Made by a program: the position numbers and the translations under genes. 64,000 nt of DNA, taken from Polytrichum commune. Its lineage: Eukaryota; Streptophyta; Polytrichopsida; Polytrichales; Polytrichaceae. Positions 36,252 through 47,415 of the stretch are shown piece by piece. How positions within the stretch are numbered: position 1 is the first letter of the stretch; each line of letters starts with the position of its first letter. The notes beneath the pieces are model-generated. The model saw nothing but the letters and a program-made list of their open reading frames with translations. It did no database searches and was not told the origin of the DNA. The DNA lies in the NCBI GenBank assembly GCA_950295325.1, contig OX485807.1, positions 26,755,666 to 26,819,665 on the forward strand. Direction: 5' to 3'.

Positions 36252-36640
36252 AGTGCGAAACTATATCAAAAGTCAAGGCCATTTATGTGTTTCTTAATAA
36301 AAATGAAGGTCCCTGACCTCAAATCATTTCAAACCAGCAGAGACTCGACTACGCGAATTACTGTATCCTATGTCACTTTCAGAAGTTGCTTTATTAATCT
36401 ATACAGCCAACTACTCCACCATCAAGTGTGCCCGTTTGCAATTGTATCAGAACAAAGTGTGAAACTATATCAAAAGTCAAGCCCAGTTATGTGTTTCTTA
36501 ATAAAAATCAAGGTCCCTGACCTCAAATCATTTCAAACCAGCAGAGACTCGACTACGCGAATTACTGTATCCTATGTCACTCTCAGAAGCTGCTCTATTA
36601 GTCTATACAACCAACTACTCCACCATCAAGTGTGCCCGTT
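36252..36640. repeat. Tandem duplication, about 195 bp x 2
   Basis: Copies near 36252-36442 and 36448-36640 share GAAACTATATCAAAAGTCAA, GGTCCCTGACCTCAAATCAT and CATCAAGTGTGCCCGTTTGC with few differences. Confidence 0.85.
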
Positions 36641-37243
36641 TGCAACAAACTACTTCAGAATACGAAGAACCACAATTTCATGACAGAAAATCGACATTGT
36701 TCCCCAAAAACAAGAAACACAATATCTTGTCTTGGGAACTGAATGATTGCCTTCTCATGCAATGTAGCCTCTAGAAAACTCTGAAGTATATTGACTCGCC
36801 TTGGTAATTTTGGCCTCACATTGGTTGGAAGCAAGAAAAAACTCATATGGAGTGGAGGATGTGCAAGCACCACGGTGATACAAACATTTGCCTCGCCATG
36901 TTCCTAGTTAGTCTCGCTCTCCGATCACCGTCTTAGCTCCCGGTTACAAAGGAAATTGCAAGAGCAAAGTTGAACTTAAGTATGTGAGTAAGTGTAGGAA
37001 GTTCTCCTACTGTTATGGGTTATGTTTTCCGGATACTTGAGCTGCACTTTATAGTACTCAAGTAATACGTGTCATTTCAATTTCTAGTGTGTCAATTGAC
37101 GTGTGGTTTTTTTCTTCACAAGTCACAGTACGTGTCAATTTCTAGATTGTGCGTGTCAATTGACGTGCATTTTTTTTTTGTGCAAGTTTTTGCGTGTCAA
37201 AAGAGAAAAACTTGCAAAAACTTTGTCAAACATATACGCTGGT

Positions 37244-37903
37244 GGGGGTGGTGCTTGCCACCAATGCGGGGTGGGGCCGTGGGCCTCATGTCTTTTTTGG
37301 GGAGGCCGGATTTAGGGTGGTGTCGGACCTAGTGGCTAGGCCTACTTATTATATAACTAGTTGGTTAGCCTTACTCTACTTACTAAATAACTAGTTGGTT
37401 AGCCTTACTCTACTTACTAAATTACTAGTTGGTTACCGTTACTCTACTTACTAAATAACTAGTTGATTCCCCTTACTCTACTTATGACATGATATGAAAC
37501 GTAAGGGTAACCAACTAGTTATTTAGTAAGTAGAGTAAGGCTAACCAACTAGTAATTTAGTAAGTAGAGTAAGGCTAACCAACTAGTTATTTAGTAAGTA
37601 GAGTAAGGGTAACCAACTAGTAATTTAGTAAGTAGAGTAAGGCTAACCAACTAGTAATTTAGTAAGTAGAGTAAGGCTAACCAACTAGTTATTTAGTAAG
37701 TAGAGTAAGGGTAACCAACTAGTAATTTAGTAAGTAGAGTAAGGGTAACCAACTAGTTATTTAGTAAGTAGAGTAAGGCTAACCAACTAGTTATATAATA
37801 AGTAGGCCTAGCCACTAGGTCCGACACCACCCTAAATCCGGCCTCCCCAAAAAAGACATGAGGCCCACGGCCCCACCCCGCATTGGTGGCAAGCACCACC
37901 CCC
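37244..37903. mobile_element. Foldback element with 34-bp subterminal repeats
   Basis: Long near-perfect inverted arms: GGGGGTGGTGCTTGCCACCA at 37244 pairs with TGGTGGCAAGCACCACCCCC ending 37903, continuing inward through CTCATGTCTTTTTTGGGGAG and GGTGTCGGACCTAGTGGCTA. Inside, a 34-bp unit (AACTAGTTGGTTAGCCTTAC...) repeats about four times in the left arm and about nine times, inverted, in the right arm. The centre is near 37490-37500. There is no coding capacity. It sits within the right end region of the hAT element. Confidence 0.85.
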
Positions 37904-37951
37904 GCCCCCCACCGCCACCGCCACCGCCACCGCCACCTAGGATCATTGAGG

Positions 37952-40900
37952 CGGCGTTAAAATACCCCCTACGAACTTGTAGGGGGCAGTCCCAGGCAAA
38001 AAATGCCATGCCCGCCCGTCAACGACCCGGTGACCGGACGCGCCGGTCACCAATGGATGGAATGACGTGGGACGTGACTTGCGGGCGGACGGGTGTAGGG
38101 CCTCCGAATCCAAATACAACAAGCAAGCTTACAGGCAGGGCGAGACGGACCAGCGAAGACAAGGGAATTCGGAAGCACAACACAACGGGTGTAACAGGGG
38201 AGAGTGAGAGCCAAAGGGACTGAGGGCCTGCCGAACTCGGAGCAGTGAGGGAGCCGTTCGGAGGAAGCCGGAGGGACCGGAAGCGAATGGAGGAGACAGA
38301 GAGCAAACTGGGAGCGGGAGAGAGAGTGACGAGCCACGTGGCGACAGGGGCGTGAAGGCCCAGCAAAGGGGGAGGCTGCGAGCCCGAAGAGGCTGCGAGC
38401 CGGAGAGGCTGCGAGCCCGAGAAGACTGTGTGTGAAAAGGCCAGCCACCTTTCCCTCTTATGGGGCCCACCGACCTACCTAGACCATAGGTAATTAGGGT
38501 TACGGGCTACCCATTAGTGAGAGCCCTTGGATTAGTAGGTTAGGAACCACTCTTGAGCAAACCCGTTAGTGACCTCTTACACTAATGAGTTAGAAGTTGC
38601 TCAATAGGATAGTAAGTAGACATAGTAAGGATGGAAGAAGGGATGAACTCTTAGTTGAATGGATGGAAGGACACAAGGATGACAAATTTTGGATGGGCTT
38701 AACCAACTCCATTACCGGCAATGAACAATGAGCCTATTTTGGGATGAATGGGGGAAAGGGGATGACAACTACCAATGGCACATCTAGGCAGTTAGAACAT
38801 GCCCATATGTACCTCATTAGTAGAGCTAATTTAAGCACGTGACAGTCTATTAATAGATCGGACAGGGCTGAATTTAGATTGTATGAACATTCAGGGCTAA
38901 AATTAGTAAATACAGACATTTAAAGACCTAACCGCCACATCTTAGATTACCCTAAATTCGAAGCCTATATAAAGGGCCCACATATGGCACCTAATTCACC
39001 TCATTCTAAACACGAGCCATCCGAGGTGGAGGACGACGCGCTTGAAGACTAAAGGATATAACCTATCCTCGCATTCGAAGACTAAAGGATATAACCTATC
39101 CTCGCGTTTGAAGACTAAAGGATATAACCTATCCTCGCGTTGAAGACTAAAGGATATAATCTATCCTCGCATTTGAAGACTAAAGGATATAACCTATCCT
39201 CGCATTTGAAGACTAAAGGATTGTAATCCTCGCAATTGCAAATTCAAAGGGATTGAGATATTATCCCCGAACTTGAAGGCGTAAAGGATTGAAGAATCCT
39301 CGAAATGATTCAAGACTTTAGAGGATAGGAAATCTTAGAGTTTCTTCAACACGAAGAGGATCAAGGATCCGTAGAAAATTGAGATTTTGGAAAATCAAAT
39401 AAACCGGAGGAACTTTTGGAGACATTGATTTGAGAGTTGATTAAACTTGAAAGCGTAAAGCCAAAATTGGCAGTACTCGAAAGAATTAAAAAATGGAGCA
39501 AAGCCAAATTGGATACCTAGAGCTACTCGAGTGTGATTTGAGGTAGATTGAGCTAGGTGGCGAAGTCGAAATCATGATCTAGAGAACGTGGTGGACGCGA
39601 CATGGAGATTATCAAAACATGAAATCATTTCAACTTGTGTACACGGAATGCGGCCGGCAAATGGAACCTCATCAACCTCTCAACTCGGAGCAAGATTAGG
39701 ATTTCAAACTCTACTTCATAGATTTAAAGAACTCAAAAATCATGTGATATGATTGAAGATTAATACTCGAATACGGAACAAACATTTAATGAAAGCTTTT
39801 CACGAGAACATTATGTAAACTCTAGGAATTGAGTAGAAGAATGAAATCTTATGAATATACTTTAGTGAGGGGGTATGTTTGGACCTTCAAAGGAATCGTG
39901 AACTTATCATAAACACACATTCTTAATGGATTAAGGATATTTTACGATCATTCAAACCATGAAAGATATTGTATGTATGAATGATGTTCTCCCTAAAACA
40001 CTTAACCCTGACATTAAGATTTCGGGGAACATAAACTTGACAACTTGGACACTTTATCCTTAGGGATTTATAAAAGGATTTTGAAACACTTTTCTTGATT
40101 ACGAAAAGTATTGTGTTGTTAAATCTATTTGAAGGTTTAGGATCACCTAACCTTGACATTAGATTTCGGGGGACATAAACTTGAAAACTTAGGTCAATTT
40201 GTCCTTGAGGATTCAAAAAGAGCATTAAGATTTTGTATCACAAAATTAAGATTATATGAGTGCAAACACCTTCACCAGAAATGGAAATCAAATGAAGGAT
40301 CTAATTTTGGTGGGAGTAACTTCCATGTAAACCGGTCAGCAGCGGGTTACACCGTCTAAGTTTGCTGAGGGTTTGAAGGTGACCTCGACAACGGGTAGGG
40401 TTTAGACTGAGGGTCGCGTCCTTCGAGATGTCGCGTCCTTCGAGACTAATAATGATGCCTCGCGTCCTTCGAGACTAGTAATGCCGCCCTCCTGCGTCTC
40501 TCGAGACAGAGGTTGTGTCCTTCATATTGTGTCTCTCAATGGCAAATCTTTCACATGTGTGCTTGTAGTTTGATGTCTACTGATTTGAGAGTGATTGATG
40601 TGGAGTGATTGATGTTGTTGAGAGATTAGACATATTTTGCGTGCATTTTGCTGTCTCTTCGCCATCTAGGGTTTAGGAAAAGTAGTAATTGCTGTAAAGC
40701 ATTGATTGCTTGAAAGCATTGATTGCTGGAAAGCATTGATTGCAAGGGTGATTCATGAAGAGGTTGAGTGCTTGCATTTTGTAAAAAAAGTGCAGATTTG
40801 CTGTCTCTTCGCCATCTAGGGTTTAGGGAAAGTTTAGATTGCTGGAAACCATTGATTGCAAGGGTGATTCATGAAGAGGTTGAGTGCTTGCATTTTGTAA

Positions 40901-41811
40901 AAGAAGTGCAGATTAGGTGTACATTGAGTGCAGATTTGAGGGGATAGTATGATTAGATCATGCTTTGATTCACATTGAGTGCACTGGTTTGGTGAGAAGT
41001 CCATTCGCCACCTAGGGTTTCGGCCATTGAGTGAGGCGTCCCTTCGCCATCAGCCACGTTTAGATCTCTTTCATCATAGCCCATTCATCATCTGTGGACC
41101 AGACATTATTAGGGTCAAGGGTTGAATTCTGGAGGTTTTTTGGGTTCATTTTGCTCTTTGATCAGATTCGAGTATGCATTTGTGATGGCTTCAGGAGTTC
41201 GTGATAGGAAAAATTGCTGAGGGGCGTTGTGTCATTTGTGCAAGAGTTTAGGTAAGCAGATAGGGTTTAGTTTCACAAGACGGTTGTTTCTTGGATTCGG
41301 CGCCGCTGGAGGAGCTTCGGGTTTGTGTCTTTTGCGCTGGAGGAGCTTCGGTGGAGTCTCTTTTGCGCTGGTTTTCCTTCGGATTTGTATCTTCTGGGGT
41401 GTCTCTTGTGCGGTGGACTCTTTCTTTCTTTTAGACAGCACCAAGGAGATTAGGGATTAGTGCACTGGATAGGCAGATTTTCACAAACGCTTGAAGTGTT
41501 TCATTCGGCGTCGTATAGGGTTTAGGGTGGTTGAGGATTTCGGTGGAATCCCTTGTGCGGTGCATTCTTGTGCACTGATCTCTTTCTTTGTTTTAGGATT
41601 CACCAAGTAGATTACAAATTACTGCAGCAGGTAGGCGGAGTTTCAGAAAAGAGAGAATATTTTTTAGATTCTTAGAGTCGGGGCCGTATATTTCTGCGCT
41701 GGAGGAGGTTTCGGATTACTCTGTTGGGGTGTAGGGTTCTTTGTTGAGTGTTTGTACTTGGTTTCATCCCCACATCGTGCCAAGAGAGCGATTCCTCACT
41801 GCGCTGGGGCT
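37952..41811. other. Gene-poor repeat-bearing stretch
   Basis: 38000-38450 is GC-rich, with open frames on both strands that I judge non-coding, and three copies of GGCTGCGAGCC near 38370-38420. A 33-bp array lies at 39043. A diverged repeat with CATTA(A)GATTTCGGG(G)(G/A)ACATAAACTTGA occurs near 40012 and 40157. Repeats of CGTCCTTCGAGA occur near 40425-40480. A duplicated block with GATTCATGAAGAGGTTGAGT lies near 40750 and 40868. No gene is recognised before the ATG at 41812. Confidence 0.5.
39043..39240. repeat. 32-34-bp tandem array, each unit an imperfect hairpin
   Basis: Six units begin GAAGACTAAAGGATA at 39043, 39077, 39110, 39142, 39175 and 39208. Each contains AGGATA...TATCCT (AGGATATAACCTATCCT), an inverted repeat, except the last, which is degenerate. 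Confidence 0.9.
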
Positions 41812-42242
41812 ATGGCGACCTCCTCGCAAAAGCAGCAACTGCCATGGACAACTGCGAAGTTGGTTCCTGAAGCTCTTAAGCACCGGCTGCACGTTCTTGA
41901 AGATCATGCATTGATCGCGATCCTTGGGCGCCCAAATTTTGTGACGATGGTGGTTTTCGGTGCTGCTGGTTGGCAACAGGGGGTGAGTCGTTTGCCCATT
42001 TTTTTTGAAAGAATTCAGTTTTGTAAGTTTTTTTGCTCCAATCTGCATGTAAATTGCTTGTATCTTCCAGATGTGGCCGCAGGCTTGTGATTCTTCTTGT
42101 TTGTGATGTTTGTGTGTGTCTTCTTGCTGGTTAGGGTTTAGAATGAGGAACACGTCCTTCGAGGTGTCTAGTCCTTCGAGACTATCATTCCTACCACTGC
42201 ACATCTTTCGAGACTAGAATGTTCTCGAGGTTAGGGTTCTGG

Positions 42243-42735
42243 ACAGAGGTTGTCCTTCATATTGGCTTCCCTCACTCAATGGCAATTCTTTTCCAATCCC
42301 AGCCTCACACTATAGTAAATAAGAAAGTTTGAACTTGCAAAAACCTCCCTTAGAATTGCTTGATGATGTCAGTCCTCTTCTTTTAGTTCTCTTCACTGGG
42401 TCATTTGAATTGTAACTTAGGTCTGAGTGCAGATTTGAGGGGATAGTATGATTAGGTCATGCACAAGACTACTCACTTGGCTCGTCGAATTTGTATTTCA
42501 TTGTCAAAGGATGTCCTTCATTCTAAACTCCCCTCTCTCAATTGCTAATCTTTTCCAATCCCATCCACACTCAAGTAAATAAGAGAGATTGAACTTGCAA
42601 ACAACTCCCTTGGAATTGCATGATGATGTCGGTCCTCTTCTTTTAGCTCTCTTCACTGGGTCATTTGAATTGTAACTTAGGTCTGAGTGCATATTTGAGG
42701 GGATAGTATGATTAGATTATGCACAGGACTTGCCA
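42243..42735. repeat. Direct duplication of about 262 bp in intron 1 of the 41.8-kb gene
   Basis: Copies near 42243-42470 and 42508-42730 share TGTCCTTCAT, TTTTCCAATCCCA, GATGATGTC.GTCCTCTTCTT and GTGCA.ATTTGAGGGGATAG. A related block with GAGGGGATAGTATGATTAGA also occurs near 40935, upstream of the gene. Confidence 0.8.
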
Positions 42736-45271
42736 CTTGGCTCACAGCTTCAGTCATTCGATTTCACAAAGCACTGAACATTTTATCTTTGTTATGATTG
42801 CAGATGTTTGGGGGACAAAGGATTTACAGGAGCACTATGACATACAATAGGAAGCAATGTGCAGCTCTGTTTTTGGAAGCTGAGTACGATGCCCTGATCC
42901 TTGAAGCCTATTCGGAGTCCAGAGTCACTACATAGAGGTTAAAGAATGGTAGGTACCCTTTCTCTTGTATTTTTTGCAAGGAAATACATAAAGATAAGAA
43001 TATGACATCTTACCATAGGATGTTTAACCTATGTAAGGTGTATAAACAACCCGCTGCGCTGAAGATGTATCCAACATGGGAGAAGAGCGACCACGCGGAG
43101 CTGAACAGGGTTGCGAAGAAGTACGGGAAAGTTTTCGCCTTCACAAACCCAACAAAGCCCTCTGCTGCACCGAAACGGAAGGCCGAGGACGTCCTGCATA
43201 CCCCCCGTGAAAAGCGTCGCCATTTCGCATCGTCTGAAGCATGTAAACCACGAGTTGAGGGTCCGTGCCAGGTTTCGCGGTCTAGGGCGAGTCCTAAACC
43301 TATGCATGTGAAATTCCAGGAACCCCAAGTTGAGGACTTGTCCGAGGAGAGTGACGAGAATATGGAGGATTGCTCTGAAGAGCAATGTCAGGAGCGTTCG
43401 GAGAAAGAAGACAGTGACAACAATACACCGGCTGATGCAGCCCGAAATTCGATGGATGCCCGCTCGACTTCTCCAGATACAACATCCGAGAAGGGTGATT
43501 TTTGCGTGGTGAGACACAGTCCTGCCATGCGCTCTCTCACCCATGAGGACATTGAAGAACGTGCGTGGGTTAAGGCCAGGTTGAAGTTTCCTGATGGAAA
43601 CTCTGCGTGTGCTCCTCCTCCGCCCGCGCCTGTAGATGTGAGTGGATTATACACCCTCATCACTGAGGTCAATGTCGACTGGCTTCCCAAAGACCTCCTC
43701 AATGATCCGCAGGGTTGCCTTCAGTTCCTGCATAAGATGGTGGAGGACGGCACCCTCGGCACGAAACTTGGCAGCGCATTTGGGAGATGGTATCTTTATG
43801 GCAATGCGGTACGTGTTAAGGATGTCATTCATTGTCAAAGTTTGTCATTCAGTATAAATTCTTGCTTGTTTTGGGTGACAGATGTGTGGGAACACGCGAA
43901 CACCAAAATATCCGGATTGGCGGTTTTAAGTGCCTAATCCGGGTTGTCCGGATGACCCTAGTATCGTCCAGGGATTCTGTGAAGTGTAGGAGGTCTAGAA
44001 CTCTCCGTACCTGCTTATTTCCTCTTCCTTAGCCAAATTTCCGGAAACCCTAATTTCCGGATTTTTGGTCTTTGGGGCACTCTTAGCCTTTTTCCGGAGT
44101 GTGCCTTTCCGGATGGTATTTCTAGGTCCTAATTATAATTCTTACCCGCCCTTCTACGCCTACCCTCTAGAATAGGTGGTTTCTTTCGGTGAAGACGTCC
44201 TTGATAAGATTAGAATCCGGAAACTCCCTCACAACCAATCCGGATTGATCAAGTCCGTCCTGGCAGGTCACGCAGAGAGATCCGGATTGTTTCTTGGGAC
44301 CACATCGACCAGAAGAGTCCGGATTCCGACCGGAGATCTGACTCGACGGGATGAGTGGGTGACCCGTACCACTTTCCGGATTGTCCCGTCCACCGGTGAT
44401 GAGACCTCTTCAGAAGATCAGATCAGTCCGGATCCCTTCTGGACCTTTGCCTAATCCTCCCCACGGCTGCCTCACCGGGACGTTACCTAGACCTCCGGAA
44501 TAATGAGGATCTTTTCCTACTACACTCCGGAGGTGGCCTCCAACCCGGAACCCTTACTGATCCGGACCTTCCCTTCTCCTTCCGACAGATCTATCCGGCT
44601 ACCTCTACCCTGGATTCTACTCAATCTGGGCTAACTGGGCGATCCGTACCACCATCCGGATTGGTCCGTCTAAGGGCGGTGGGACCTCTTCAGAAGATCA
44701 GGTTGGCGTAAGTCCGGATCCCTTCCGGATCTCACCCAACCTTCCCAGCGGCTATCCCACCTAGACGTTACTCAACCTGCCGGATTAGTGAGGTTTCCCT
44801 CCCACTACACCTAGAGAGGATCTACAAGGTAATAACCGGATCTGATCCGGATCTCCTCTCTCATGTCCTATCCGGAACTCCTATCCCTCATGCTCTCTCT
44901 CTCTTCCGCTAACAATCTCCGGATCATTCACGCAAACATCAATAAAGAGAAGTCAAGGAGTGAGAAACTAAGGCATTTATTCAAAGTAGGAGTAATCACA
45001 ATACAACAATGGAGAAGGAACCCTTCTCAAGCTCCTTATTCAGCCTTAAGTAGAGGCTCAAAATCCCTAAACTGAGGGCGGCGGCCCAAGTGGCCGCCAC
45101 TAAGAAAAACCCTAACTACACCCGGTCTCCCGGATTTCCCGGATTTCCCGGATCAAGATCCGGGTTTCCTGCTGACATGCTTAAGAGAGAATTTTATTAT
45201 TCATCTTCAAAAACTCCTAAGGCCTACCTGCCTACCTCCATTCTGCCTGACTAATCTAGCTACTCTCCTAA

Positions 45272-46075
45272 CTAAGAAGACCGGTGCTTCTTCGGAGCCG
45301 ATCCCTCCTTTGAGTGACTCCCTAACCCGCTGACTGCGGATGAGCCCCCTGCCGGCGATGCCTTCTGCAGCCGCGTGAGCATCCTCCTCATGTTCGGAGA
45401 CGGAGCAACCTCGTCCTCCGAATCCGCTGCCCTCTCAGTCCGCGGGGTCGCGGTCCCTGGTGTTCCGGAGACTGCCCCTAGGGTTCCGGAAGTTGTCCCC
45501 ATCCGGATGCTTCGGACTGGAGAAGGATCGCTTCCGGTGCCCTGCTCCGGATTCTGTCCGCCCGAGATCGAAGCCGTCCGCGGATCCCTGTTGGAGGCCG
45601 CCCTTGAGGGTGGCGGAGGAAAGGGACTCACCATTTGGCAGTCCTGCAGAGACGATGGTGAGGCGTGGGTCACAGGGGCCTTGCCCCTACTCGGAGTTGC
45701 CTCCCGATCAGAAGTCTGGTGCCGGATCGGCGTCCTAGCCCTATCCGGAGTCCGGGACCTATCCGAGTTCCGCGGAGCAGGGGACTGGCCTCTTCCGGAT
45801 CGGATCGACCCGGTGCTCTTCCGCCTCACCTGGGGAGAACGGACCCTTTCCGGAGCCCCTCCGGTACTACCAGGCCGGGAGCCGCCTCCCTGCTGGCTGG
45901 GTCCTGCAGAAGACGGCGGGTTCTGAACCAGGGCCACTTCACCAACCACCTCATAGAGGGTTCCGGTTGGTGATCCTGGCGGACCCGGATAAAGCACCCT
46001 CCGGGGTGTTCCGCTTGGCGGAACCACCCTCTGGATTTCCGCCAGGAGATCCTTCATCGTCCGTGAATACTTCAC
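45272..46075 (-). CDS. Ser/Pro/Arg-rich ORF B, probable C-terminal part of the same protein
   Basis: Opens at 46075 in a different frame from ORF A and runs 267 codons to a Lys/Arg-rich end (PKKHRSS). The first ATG in frame gives MKDLLAEIQRVVPP. It is low-complexity with many SRTP/RTP dipeptides and an acidic SEDEVAPSP patch, a disordered basic tail. The four-base overlap with ORF A suggests one protein separated by a single-base shift, either mutation or ribosomal frameshifting. Confidence 0.5.
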   Translation of the reverse strand: MKYSRTMKDLLAEIQRVVPPSGTPRRVLYPGPPGSPTGTLYEVVGEVALVQNPPSSAGPSQQGGGSRPGSTGGAPERVRSPQVRRKSTGSIRSGRGQSPAPRNSDRSRTPDRARTPIRHQTSDREATPSRGKAPVTHASPSSLQDCQMVSPFPPPPSRAASNRDPRTASISGGQNPEQGTGSDPSPVRSIRMGTTSGTLGAVSGTPGTATPRTERAADSEDEVAPSPNMRRMLTRLQKASPAGGSSAVSGLGSHSKEGSAPKKHRSS

Positions 46076-47415
46076 GAGGATGGGGAGGGTCTGCCTGGCG
46101 GAAGCGAGTTCTCCGACTCCATCATCCGGTCGTAGAGATGCGCCTTGTTGACGATCTCCGCCGGATGACCCACCAGCTCCCGGATCCGGCTGAAGAGCAC
46201 TGCCTGCTCCGCGTGGTACTTCCGGATCTCCTCGCTCTTCTGACTCAGCTCTTGAGTCATGGCCGCTACCTGTGCGGTGAGGTGGGCGTTCTCCGTCTTG
46301 GCCTGCTCAAGCTCCTTCCGGTCCGGCCTCTTTGCCAACTCCCGGAGAATGTTTCCGGGTCCGCAGTTGTCCAGAGCATGGTTCGCCCCTCTGACGATGT
46401 GCTCCAGCCGGTAATACTGGGTCTTCAGGTCCTCCATCCCCTCTTGGAACCGTTTGAACGGATTTTCCGGAAAGTCCCAAGCGGATAGATCCACATTTCG
46501 CCATGGGGTCTCCCGGCTGGGTCCGGTTTCCGGATGTTGGTGAGGAGGAGAAGGAGGAGAGAATGGTCTCGAGACGGCTGGCGGCGGGCTTCCGGGTGAC
46601 GAGGGAGGTGCTTCCGGAATGACGGGGTCGCTGGAAGTTTCCGTCTCGAAGTCCCCAACTTCCGGATGGAGTTTGTAGGTGACCTCGTCCGCCGCTATCG
46701 TCAGCAGGTCCTCCTCCTCGGCCGTGAAACAGTCAAAGTGCTGATAGAGGTGCAGAATGAAGGGGGAGAGGAAGGAGGGTTTCCGGCCTATATGGGGGAG
46801 GGCCCGTCCTACTATCTCCTGAATAATCAGCCCCCAGTTCACTGGCCGGACTCCGGACATGGCACCAAACAGGGTATTAGCCATGGTGAGGCTAATCCGC
46901 TTTGGCTTGTCCGGATTAAGGATGGGTAGGAGAAACTCTAGCACTCTCCGCTCCCTCAGATTCCGGCAATTCCCTGGGTGGAATCCGTCCTTTGGGTCCG
47001 CGTCCCCTCTAAACTTCCCGGTGAATAGGCCATCGCGGCGGCCGGCCCATCCCTCTGCAATTCCCCTCAGGAACCCATAAACTCTATTCCACACATCCAG
47101 AGTCCAATTATCCGGATCCCTCCTCTTGGTCCCTAACCACTGATTACCTCTCTCAAATTTAAATTCCCGGAGGGTGTTTTCCGCGCGGAGGTTCCAGGGT
47201 TTGGCAAGCAATCCCGCACAGCCCATAACCCGGAGATCCTCCGCCAGCTCCTGCAATTCCCTGTCCTCCCTTGGAATTGCAGGTATGAGAGCTTTGAGCG
47301 GAATCGGGATGAGCTCCCTCTGATCTTCTTCCCGTATTTCCGGCATCTTCCTCTCTTTCCTCAACCCCCGTCTCAAGTACGGGAACTCTCTCCCCTCTAA
47401 CCTTCCGGCTTGCAA
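46072..47415 (-). CDS. Putative plant transposon protein, ORF A (447 codons)
   Basis: An open frame whose first codon in the open stretch is not a convincing start; ATGs lie a few codons further in (MPEIREEDQ). Residues about 60-260 form an alpha-rich domain with MGCAGLLAKPWNLRAEN and ISLTMANTLFGAMSGVRPVNW, in the style of plant proteins annotated as putative plant transposon or mobile-domain proteins. A Pro/Ser linker follows, then a coiled coil (about 370-420, KELEQAKTENAHLTAQVAA). It ends SPSS-stop, overlapping ORF B by four bases. Function unknown; antisense to the host gene. Confidence 0.55.
   Translation of the reverse strand: MQAGRLEGREFPYLRRGLRKERKMPEIREEDQRELIPIPLKALIPAIPREDRELQELAEDLRVMGCAGLLAKPWNLRAENTLREFKFERGNQWLGTKRRDPDNWTLDVWNRVYGFLRGIAEGWAGRRDGLFTGKFRGDADPKDGFHPGNCRNLRERRVLEFLLPILNPDKPKRISLTMANTLFGAMSGVRPVNWGLIIQEIVGRALPHIGRKPSFLSPFILHLYQHFDCFTAEEEDLLTIAADEVTYKLHPEVGDFETETSSDPVIPEAPPSSPGSPPPAVSRPFSPPSPPHQHPETGPSRETPWRNVDLSAWDFPENPFKRFQEGMEDLKTQYYRLEHIVRGANHALDNCGPGNILRELAKRPDRKELEQAKTENAHLTAQVAAMTQELSQKSEEIRKYHAEQAVLFSRIRELVGHPAEIVNKAHLYDRMMESENSLPPGRPSPSS

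Larger units (their letters stand above)
33077..37951 (-). mobile_element. hAT-like DNA transposon with inverted subterminal regions
   Basis: CCTCAATGATCCTAGGTGGC at 33077 recurs inverted at about 37932-37951. Just inside each are a G- or C-rich tract, a TTTGTCAAACAT block and a TGTCAATTGAC block, also inverted (33120-33230 against 37090-37235). This brackets the hAT transposase ORF. A foldback element interrupts the right end. I could not find an 8-bp target duplication, and the true termini may lie further out. Confidence 0.55.

Noticed and set aside
38019-38470. Overlapping ORFs of over 100 codons in GC-rich sequence
   Set aside because: Open in several frames at once because GC-rich sequence has few stops; repeated Ser/Pro/Leu composition, no motif.
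39043-39240. Regular 33-bp repeats resembling a CRISPR array
   Set aside because: Units are contiguous with no unique spacers, and the genome is eukaryotic.
41764-42204. 146-codon minus-strand ORF
   Set aside because: It is the antisense of exon 1 of the plus-strand gene and adjoining repeats.
42933-42935. Treating the TAG as the end of a short real gene
   Set aside because: The frame beyond it contains the zinc-finger motif and a further long open frame, so a mutation or an unrecognised intron is more likely.
43029-43544. 171-codon minus-strand ORF
   Set aside because: It lies opposite the zinc-finger-like exon, whose frame is better supported by splice sites and composition.
45375-45973. 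Long plus-strand ORFs opposite the TCCGGA-rich element's ORF B
   Set aside because: They mirror the low-complexity minus-strand ORF and have no domain or splice support.
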